This document shows, piece after piece, positions 56,580 through 64,000 of a stretch of DNA of 64,000 bases; within the stretch, counting starts at the first letter, position 1; each line of letters begins with the position of its first letter. The notes under the pieces were generated by a model. That model worked only from the letters and a program-made list of their open reading frames with translations. It did not search any database and was not told the DNA's origin. Source of the stretch: Talinum fruticosum (lineage: Eukaryota > Streptophyta > Magnoliopsida > Caryophyllales > Talinaceae); assembly GCA_021018815.1 (NCBI GenBank), contig JAITYX010000003.1, forward strand, positions 8,554,501 to 8,618,500, read 5' to 3'. A program made the translations under genes and the position numbers.

Positions 56580-56709
56580 CATGGAGTTAAATGTGCAAAA
56601 ATTGAATTTTGGGCAATACACTTGTGTCGTAGGGGCCAAACCCCTCTTTTTGTTATGGAAGATTTTTTAAGAGAATTTGGGGGCATATGGAGGTAGAACG
56701 GGTGGTGAG
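56580..56709 (+). pseudogene. LINE ORF1, first part
   Basis: Degenerate DUF4283-type sequence (VVGAKPPF- and RFFKRIWG-like stretches in shifting frames). It runs up to the hAT target duplication; the reading ERVV before and SIRNGIFNV after the hAT join as one stretch. Confidence 0.55.
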
Positions 56710-58200
56710 TACGGGTGTGTTTGAGGCGAGTCGTGTGTGAGTATCGTTTGTAACTTCAGCTTAGCTCGTCGGCTCGCCGAGTTCACAAAATAAAGCTCGA
56801 GCCTAAGTTCGGTTCATTAAAAGCTCGAGCTTGAGTTCGGTTCATCCTTGGCTCGTTAGTTTGCTATGCTTCTTTCAAACTCGTGTTTTCAGGTTCAAAG
56901 TCATACTTTATATACTTTCTCTAAAAACATAAAGTTGAACTTAAATAAGACTCCTTTTTCTCAACAATCACAACATAGTATAAAACTTTGATAATCAAAC
57001 ACAAATGACTAAAAATCATGAGTTTTGAATCCTCACAACCCAATTTAAAGTCCTTGTAGCAATAACATTTACCATTCACCAAAATAATTAGGCTCTTTAT
57101 TCCATATTTTCAATATAGCAAAATGTCCTTGAAGTGGGCACTTTGATCCTTCATTAGATATTGGCGGTATGAATTCCGTAGGTCGATCATCTTCTTTTGA
57201 TACCCGAGAGGGGATAGACAAATAAAAGTTACAACACTATAATCATTCCACAATAATCATTCTAGCATATGATCTTACAACATCAAAAGAATTTTAATAA
57301 TTATTTTCTAATTTATAAATCATAACGTAACCCTAAACCACATATTTTTAATTTTCTAGTTTTTGGACAAAAGTTAACCTCAACTTTCAGAGGGCATAAC
57401 TTTCAATTCCAATATTGAATTTAGATTAATGAGCACAATATGGAAAGATATAAGAGTTGCCTACAACTTTTACTTTATGATCAACAACTACCCAAAATCA
57501 CAAGTAACATAAAAACACAAGTTTATCACATGGGTTAGTTTTCGTCATATATTGCGTAGTGTTGGGAGAAAATTAATAACTTTCTTGATTTAAATCCAAA
57601 TTAATTAATTCCAAAACCGTCATGTAAAAATACTATAGATCTATCTACCATATGTTTTTGAAGATTTTTAGACGATCATATCAATGGTGGCAAAATTTTA
57701 AAGTTAGGGAAATTCAAGTCAATTTTCTCGGTTCTCCTATAATTTATAACTCATGTTTGAATCAACCCATTTCAATCATAAAACCCACAAAAATCTTTCA
57801 TAAATCAGCCTTAATTATAATTTTCGTCCTCTAAAGTTCACTAAGTTAATCAAGACAAGAAGAATCAAAGGTATGAGCTTTTAGGGTTTTTACCTCCAAA
57901 GAAAGAGAGTTAATCAAAGAGTCATACTTCTTCCTTCACTAATCAAAATCTGAAAATTTAATCGTAAAAGGAGTTAAGAGATTGCTAAAGTGCAACAAGA
58001 AGAGATTGGAATTCTTTTACAACAATTCTTTTGAGATTTACAAGAAATCCTAATTATACAAGAGTAACTCACCAAGAGAATAAGCAAGAGAGTGAAGAGG
58101 GGACTGGTGATGGGCGCGGGCAGTGGCGTCGGGCAGCGAGCACCGACGACGGTGGGAGGAAGGGCGGTGGCGATGACGTGCAACGATAGGGAGAGGGAGA

Positions 58201-58250
58201 GAGAGAGTGAGGCAGCGTGAGAGAGAGCAAGGAGAGGGATTTACGTGATA
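58201..58250 (+). repeat. GA-rich stretch
   Basis: GAGAGAGAG runs with GGCAGCG interruptions inside the hAT element, next to a GC-rich island at 58100-58200 of unknown origin. Confidence 0.6.
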
Positions 58251-58308
58251 TCAAAATATATATATTTGTCATGATTAAATATAGAAAAATATATATATAT
58301 ATATAAAG

Positions 58309-58311
<3 letters not shown>

Positions 58312-58400
<89 letters not shown>
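58312..58400. repeat. (AT)n microsatellite, about 44 units
   Basis: Uninterrupted AT dinucleotides inside the hAT element; its length is likely to vary and may be misassembled. Confidence 0.95.
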
Positions 58401-58402
<2 letters not shown>

Positions 58403-58949
58403 TTATCATGCTATATTTTTAGACGATTATAACAAATATATATAAATATGTAATGAATTAATTAAAAGGAGGAGAAAAAAAGTTGCAAGGGTATAATCAA
58501 TGCTAAGGCTTATAACCAGTTGTGGTCACGAAAGACAAGCTCCAAATTAGACCAATTTAGTGTCTAAAACATGTATCATTTGTTCATCAATGTTAGCCAT
58601 ATCAATAATCAATTGTTTCTAATGATCGCGAATGATTTGTTATTCACATATTTTTTAGTAGGACAAAAAAAAATTTAAATTTTGATTCAAATGAAAATAT
58701 AAAAGAAAAAGAAGTCTTACCTACATAACATTTTTTGATGTATATAGGTAGTCATTTATCAATATTAAAAAATAAAAATGTTACAACTATATTTTAAAAT
58801 TAAAACTATCAAATTATACAATTATAAAATTTCTTCCAACTCGTTCCAGCTTATTCTAACTTGTTTTTACATCAAATCCCTTTAAAACTTATATTTATTT
58901 TATTAGAATAGACCGTAGTGCCAGTTGAAACGTAAAGGGAAGTGAAATT

Positions 58950-59042
58950 TATGTTTATTTTTGCTCTTTTATGTTCGTTTATGCTTGTTTCGTTTATGTT
59001 TATGTTTTTATGTGTTTTGTATGTAAGTTCGAATAGACCCAT
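58950..59042 (+). repeat. GTTCGTTTATG-type repeat, relative of the MITE at 18290
   Basis: TTATGTTCGTTTATG, GTTTCGTTTATG and TTTTGTATGTAAGTTCGAA recur here and in 18430-18545; the last 30 bp are nearly identical. Probably the end of another copy of the same MITE family within the hAT element. Confidence 0.55.
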
Positions 59043-59922
59043 AGTTCTTTTTATTATTAACCGACACCATATCAGTCAACAAATATTATAAAACGTAGAG
59101 GTTTAAGATGTCCTTTAATGGGGGCTAATAATTCAATCTAGCATAGTTTCGTTAAAATCATCCTTAAATAAATTATTCATCAACTTCAAATCAACTTAAG
59201 TCATTCGAAAATAAATTATTACATGTTTATGATCAATTGCTCCTATTACCAAGCATAACTTGTCGAAAATTCTATATATAAAAGTCTAAATTTATTAATT
59301 ATTAAAATCCATACTTCTTAAATTTACATCAATTATATTTATTTTATATTTTTTATTTACATGAAAATTATATTAGAGTAATGTTGATCATGTATTCATT
59401 ATCAACATTTCATATATCTTTGTTCTTGATTTTCATCTATGTATATATTATTAATTGGTAAACAAAAGCTTTAATAGATAGGGTATTAACCAATTACTTT
59501 ACTTAAGAAATCCAAATCAAAATAAATATGCTAAATTAAAATTTTAAATTATTTGCTAGATCGATGATAAAAAATTTATTCAAATAGCTAATCTCCATAA
59601 GTTTTAGTTCGTTTGCTTCAATTGTTTAGGCTCATTTCATTAGCCCGCTTGCTCAACTTGTTTAGGCTCGTTTGATCGGCTCGTCAACACATTCGTTCGT
59701 TCGGCTCGTTTGTAATTGGCTTGTGTTAGCTCGGCGAGCCCAGCTTGTTTAGTCTCGTTTGCTCAGCTTGTTCGGCTCATTTGTAATTAGCTTGTGTAGG
59801 CTCGACGAGTTTACGAGCTCCAAAATTGCAAGCTCGAGCTTGGCTCCAATAATTGACCAGCGAGCTCGGCTTGGCAAGCATTTATGCGAGTTGTCTCGGC
59901 TCAGGTATACCCAAGTGGTGAG

Positions 59923-60335
59923 CATTAGAAATGGGATTTTTAATGTCAGCTTGACACAAGAGAACAACAAAAGCAAACTAGCAAGGGTTTGGTGTTTTTT
60001 TAAATAAAAACCATTAAAAATTGGACACCTAAAGTAGGTGTTGGATAGGAAGAACATTAAGAGTTTGCCACTCTGGATCCAATTCCCTGTGTTGGTGCCA
60101 AATATTGGAGCGTGACCAGATTGAATAAGTTGGGATTTTGGTGGGAAACCCTATGAAGTTGGCCAAGGCTACAACTAAAAAGGATAAAATGAGTTTTTCC
60201 CTGAGTTGGATGCCAAATATTGGAGTGAAGCAACTTGAGTAAGTTGGGGATTTTGATGGGAAAGCCTATGAAGTTGGCCAAGGCTACAACTAAAAAGGAT
60301 AAGATGAGTTTTTCAAGGATTATGGTCGAGGTCTA
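59923..60335 (+). pseudogene. LINE ORF1, second part (DUF4283-like), with internal duplication
   Basis: Begins SIRNGIFNVSLTQENNKSK, then LARVWCFFK and SLPLWIQFP, the conserved pattern of the DUF4283 domain of plant LINE ORF1. A segment of about 120 bp is repeated in tandem (about 60090-60197 and 60210-60316), each with GNPMKLAKATTKKDKMSF or its near copy, so the domain's second half is duplicated. Ends with SRIMVEVYLDDPF. Stops in every copy. Confidence 0.65.
60085..60316 (+). repeat. Tandem duplication of about 120 bp in LINE ORF1
   Basis: Two neighbouring copies share CCAAATATTGGAG and the segment GAAGTTGGCCAAGGCTACAA; the copies differ by a few substitutions. Confidence 0.8.
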
Positions 60336-61440
60336 TTTAGATGATCCCTTTGTCTAAATGGTTGAGGTATAGGAGGAGACAGGTATCACTGATGTTATTG
60401 ATGTTAATAAGGACAATGCTCAATAGGGAAAATGTGATTGAGCAGATAAATGTGGAACAAGATGGGGAACCTCCAATGGATAACATTGTCATATGGATTG
60501 TGACAGGCCTTAATGGGCCTAAAAAACAGTTGGACATGAAGAAAGAAGAAATTTGTCTCGCTATATAAAGTTCAACTCTTAGCCATGGTAGAAACAAAAA
60601 TCAGAGATAAAAGTTATGTGCAAGCCTATCCTATAATCATATGTATAACTATCCCATAATCATATATATATGGGGTGGAGCAGCTTTATTAATAGTATCC
60701 ATCACCCTAGAGGCAAAGTTTGGGTGGTATGGCAGCAAAATCAGTTTCCTGTGGAAATTAGAGAGAAAGCACACATCCGGGCAAGCCAAGTAAGTAACTA
60801 ACTAACTTGCAAGATAAAGACGTTGGAAACAGTGATATTTTTTTCTCTTTATCTATGGGCATAATAAAGGAGGAGCATAGACAACCATTTTCACAAAGCC
60901 TAAGGAATATAACATAGGATATGGAAGTCCCATGGTGTGTCTTAGGGAGTTTAATGCCTATATTGACAACTCAGGATAGACTTGAAGGTTACCTTATAGA
61001 AGCTGGGGATATCAAGGATTTTCATGATTTTCAAGACTGATAATTTTAAGAAATGAAAAGTTATGGTGCTCTTATTTGTGGTGCAATAGGCATGAAAATG
61101 GTGATAAGATCGGCCATAGAATTGATAGAACTTTTTTATAATGTAGATTGGTTCCTAGCTTATGGGGATATTATGGTGGACTATATGGCTGAAATTATAT
61201 GTGACCATTGTCCTTTAATGCTAAAGATGAGTTTACATACTCTGCCCTCCTCTGAGTTTAAATTTTGTGAAATGTGGGTTGAGGAAAAATTGACAACTAT
61301 TGTATAGACTATCGAGGACTATTTTAGGCAAGCAAAGACCATTGTTAGAGCTAAATAATAGGAAATTTGGAGATGTGCACCACAAGAAGGATATTGCTAG
61401 AGTTCAGTTGCTAGAGATTGCAGGAAGCACTACTTCAGGA
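60336..61440 (+). pseudogene. LINE ORF2: endonuclease region (broken)
   Basis: L1 APE-type endonuclease remnant. Recognisable blocks: a GKVWVVWQQNQFPVEI-like stretch (60700-60770), a region near 60930-60975 where the PW-GDFN motif would be, and ICDHCPLMLKM and EFKFCEMWVEE (61195-61280), the SDH motif and its downstream block at the end of the nuclease. The SDH serine is replaced by cysteine and many stops are present; it could not nick DNA. Confidence 0.7.
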
Positions 61441-61554
61441 CCCTTGTAATTGAGGACCGTTGTAATGTCCACCACTGTGGTCTAGCATCATGTTAGACCA
61501 ATGCTGGGAGTTGTAAAAAGAGAAAATAGCCAATGATATACACCAACTCCAAAA

Positions 61555-61845
61555 GAGGACTAAGGGCCTATTAGAAATGACATGTATACCTTCATTTATA
61601 ACAACTTTCTGCGCATTTCAACTATTTCAACTATAACAATGGAGCTCATTTATAGCAACTTTCAACTATAACACCAGATCTCATTTCACCTATAATATCT
61701 AACTATTTGAGCTCATAACAGCTATAACAAATTATTTCATCTCATTATTTCAGCTCGTTTGAGCTGATTTTAGCTCTAAGAGCTTATTTGAACAACCATT
61801 TCGAAAGCACTATCCAATCATGTAAAAGTTTTATAGGAAGCTTTT
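61555..61845. mobile_element. Possible MITE inserted in the LINE
   Basis: A stretch foreign to the LINE pattern, with recurring AACTATAACA and GAGCTCATAA words. The ends AGGGCCTATTAGAAATG and, reversed, TGCTTTCGAAATGG are weakly similar inverted repeats, with CTA on each side. The LINE sequence seems to resume after it. Terminal repeats are poor, so the call is tentative. Confidence 0.35.
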
Positions 61846-61859
61846 AGGCACAGAGGTAG

Positions 61860-63000
61860 ATAGTCGAAAAGGTTTAAGATGTAAATGTGAAGTCTTCCAC
61901 AAAGTACCACTTGTTTTAATAGAACAAAAGTTGAGTATATGTGGGCCTTTCAGTGATAGTGATATTAAAAAATCTATTCTCTCCATACCCAATAGCAAGC
62001 CTCGATGAATTAGGACCTTTGGTATGCAAAACAGTACACAAGTTCTTTAAAATTCGAAAACTCTTTAAAATTGAGAAACTGTTAAAGTAAATCAACAAAA
62101 CTAGAATAACTGACATCTATAAAGGAATTTATACCCATTACTTATTATAATGTGGTCTATGAATGCATTACGAAGTTAATTTGCCAAAGACTTAATGAGG
62201 TCTTACCTTCTATTATCTTTCACAACCAATGTGTATTTGTTAAAGGTAGGCAATTAGTTCATAGTGTTCTGGTATGTTTTGGCCAAGGGTTATTATAGGA
62301 AAAGTAGCTACTCCTACGTGTTTGTTGAAAGTGGACATTCAAAAAGCCTATGAATCATTGAATTGGGGGTTTTTAGAAGAGGTGCTATATGGGTTTCACT
62401 TTCCTCAAGTACTGACTTTGATCATGGTATGTGTGCAGAGTGTCTTTTTCCTTATACTTCAATAGGAATTTTTCCTTATACTTGGAAATACCTCCTAGGG
62501 TGCTAGAGATGGAGGCAAGGAGACCCCATGTCTCCCATGTTATTTGTAATAGTTATGGAATATCTCTCAAGAATAATGGTGACTATACTAGAAAACCCAT
62601 GTTTTTCTTACCACCCAAGGTGGGCTGCAGCTAAACCAAACCCCACCTCTTTGATGTTTGATGCCCTAATCTTATTTGCCAAAGCAAATACAGAATCAGT
62701 AAGGGATTTTACCCACACTCTTGAGGAATTTGCGCCTACTTCAAGTTGGGAAGTAAGCAAAGAGAAATCACAAATTATCATAAGTGGTTTAGCAGAAGAT
62801 TCAAAGAAGATCTAAAGTAGGAGTCGATGATGCAAAGTGGGTTTGTAGAAGGTACACTACCGTTAAGGTATCTTCGAGTTCCTATTAGCTTAGCAAGGCA
62901 CTTTTCCTATGCATGTAGAGGTTAGCATTCAATTAGTAAACTCTATGTTAATGGGAGTGCTAGGTTTATGGGCTAGTATATTTGTTCTCCCAAGCAAGTG
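61860..63000 (+). pseudogene. LINE ORF2: reverse transcriptase (broken)
   Basis: L1-type RT remnant. Blocks in order: GPFSDSDIKKSILSIPNSK (61945-62005), NVVYECITKLICQRLNEVLP (62145-62210), NQCVFVKGRQLVHSVL (62225-62275), LLKVDIQKAYESLNWGFLEE (62317-62380), SPMLFVIVMEYLSR (62530-62572), and the place of the FADD catalytic box, which reads MFDALILFAK (62654-62685) so that both aspartates of the motif are lost or displaced. A C-terminal thumb-like part follows to about 63000. Confidence 0.8.
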
Positions 63001-63760
63001 ATAAAGTCAATAGAGGCAAAGTGCAGAATGTTTCTATGGGGTGGAAATGATAATACTTCCGGGTACGCTTCATAGCTTGGGATCTGGTTTATTAACCAAA
63101 GCAGTATGGAGACCAACATAAGGTCCTCATGGCTAAGTACGTGTGTTTTGCTAAAGAATGGAAATGGGTGGCTACCCAAAATGAGATTTACATAGTCAAA
63201 AGTGGTGTTTATAAATGGCTCTTAGGAGGTGCTTTTTGACCGGTGTTTATAAATGGATTTTAGGAGGTGCTTATAAATGGCTCTTAGGAAGTGTAACCGA
63301 GTGCTTTGGAATAAGATGATGTGGAATAAAGCCTATATATCAAAGCATTCATTTGCATTATGCTTTTAATGCATAAAAGGCATCCTAGAGCTTAGAGATT
63401 ATCACAATATTACTGAAGGGTTGGACACAAGCACTAGAATGTTTGAAGGCCACCAATGAGCACACTTTTTGCGGTGTCCATTTTCTAAAGGTGTGTGGAG
63501 TGAAATTTGTAATTGGCTACATTGTTGGAAGCTTGGATTCTTGCACAATGCAATGATAAAGGAGATTGGAAACCTGGAGAGAGGAAGTTGCTCATCTCTT
63601 CATATGTTGCATGTTAATGCCACATGCATGTCAATACCACATGTAGACTAAGAGGAATGCAATAATTTTTAGTGGCGAACAATAGACAAAAGAACAAATA
63701 TAGAGGGAAGGATTGTAGTTTTTGACATTAACGATAAGCTTCATCGTTGATAGGGAAACA
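63001..63760 (+). pseudogene. LINE ORF2: C-terminal zf-RVT region (broken)
   Basis: IEAKCRMFLWGG (63010-63045), then broken sequence with a short local duplication (TTATAAATGG...TTAGGAGGTGCTT at 63205-63285), then MRCPFSKGVWSEICNWLHCW (63469-63530), the zf-RVT block, and RIVVFDINDKLHR near the end. These are standard C-terminal parts of plant LINE ORF2. Confidence 0.7.
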
Positions 63761-63999
63761 ACTGGATCACCGGCTAAGGCCCCTAAATACTCGTTTTGAC
63801 TTTAGAAAAAGGAATAGACAATACAGTAATTAGAGGACGGTGAAGGAGACAAGTCATTAGGCTTGTAATTCAGAGATGATTACCCCTTGACTCATAGGGT
63901 TTGATTTGGTAATAAAATCATTCAATTGGGATTGTGTCAATCTATTTCTCTTTTTGGTGTGAAGTTGTTAACAAACTTAATTATTCACTAATAAACTAA
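63761..63999. other. LINE 3' end or flank, no feature seen
   Basis: AT-rich; no coding motif, no clear poly-A run or target duplication. Confidence 0.5.
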
Positions 64000-64000
64000 T

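Larger units (their letters stand above)
56710..59914. mobile_element. hAT-type non-autonomous element, 3.2 kb, in LINE ORF1
   Basis: Flanked by an exact 8-bp duplication GTGGTGAG (56702-56709 and 59915-59922). Termini are imperfect inverted repeats: TACGGGTGTGTTTGAGGCGAG and, reversed, TTGGGTATACCTGAGCCGAG. Both ends have dense GCTCG/AGCTCG subterminal repeats (56755-56880 and 59580-59900), as in hAT elements where they bind transposase. The interior (56900-59560) is AT-rich and has no transposase-like frame; it contains microsatellites and a copy of another repeat, so it is non-autonomous. Confidence 0.82.
56561..63800 (+). mobile_element. L1-like LINE, decayed, interrupted by hAT and a MITE-like insert
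   Basis: Plus-strand non-LTR retrotransposon. Order: ORF1 with a DUF4283-like domain (split around the hAT element), endonuclease, reverse transcriptase, zf-RVT and a C-terminal tail with RIVVFDINDKLHR at about 63705-63750. The reading runs through many stops. The 5' end is not defined; the 3' end lies before about 63950 without a clear poly-A tail. Net length without insertions about 3.7-4 kb, so the 5' part or some interior is missing compared with full plant L1 elements. Confidence 0.82.

Noticed and set aside
58069..58272. Minus-strand frames around the GC-rich island in the 3.2-kb hAT element
   Set aside because: Short and low-complexity (S, P, L), with no transposase motif such as a hATC dimerisation block.

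Overview
The window is nuclear DNA of a flowering plant, in a gene-poor, transposon-dense (probably heterochromatic) region. I see no intact host gene. Almost every coding stretch belongs to a decayed retroelement, a non-LTR element or an endogenous pararetrovirus (family Caulimoviridae). The plant origin rests on the element families: SIRE-like and Tork-like Ty1/copia, Tekay/Del-type chromovirus, Athila-type Ty3/gypsy, L1-like LINEs, hAT and Harbinger-like DNA elements and a florendovirus/petuvirus-like pararetrovirus. A DEAD-box helicase gene fragment with plant-type introns agrees. The species cannot be told from the sequence.

Layout. 1-3189: 5' end of a minus-strand SIRE-like copia element (A), apparently inserted in an Athila-type element whose gag start, primer-binding site and LTR lie at 3190-4731. 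4737-12517: minus-strand Tekay-type element with two LTRs and a 5-bp target duplication; it has lost reverse transcriptase, RNase H and most of integrase. 12523-17239: an LTR-like promoter region, a degenerate fragment related to the extra 3' ORF of SIRE elements, and AT-rich DNA. 17240-19825: internally deleted Tork-like copia element with a small MITE in its gag. 19850-20520: truncated DEAD-box RNA helicase fragment. 20525-20960: 3' piece of a LINE.

21393-54606 is the core: a head-to-tail array of three pararetrovirus copies, broken up by nested insertions. Copy 1 has an inverted leader and is interrupted by a solo SIRE LTR (22347-23881), a complete 10.9-kb SIRE-like element (25541-36426) and a solo Tekay LTR (37229-39992); each insertion has a 5-bp target-site duplication. 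Copy 1 then runs from protease directly into a second ORF (40244-41358) with no reverse transcriptase. Copies 2 (42331-48006) and 3 (49008-54415) carry movement, coat, protease, reverse transcriptase and RNase H regions but only the last part of the second ORF. They share several inactivating lesions. Copy 3 also carries an 813-bp hAT element. All copies are heavily broken; the only long intact reading frame is the movement-protein frame of copy 3.

54607-63999: unassigned DNA, then a plus-strand L1-like LINE (about 56560-63800), split in ORF1 by a 3.2-kb hAT element with an exact 8-bp duplication.

How it works together: this is a layered record of insertions rather than a pathway. The target duplications give the relative order: LINE before its hAT; virus array before the SIRE, Tekay and hAT insertions in it; Athila before SIRE-A and perhaps before the Tekay element. 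Two points stand out. One is the reverse-transcriptase-less, second-ORF-bearing virus copy. The other is a recurrent family of small differences that end in CGAG or CTCG at CAG/CCG/CGG sites in unrelated elements, which may be a sequencing artefact tied to methylation.
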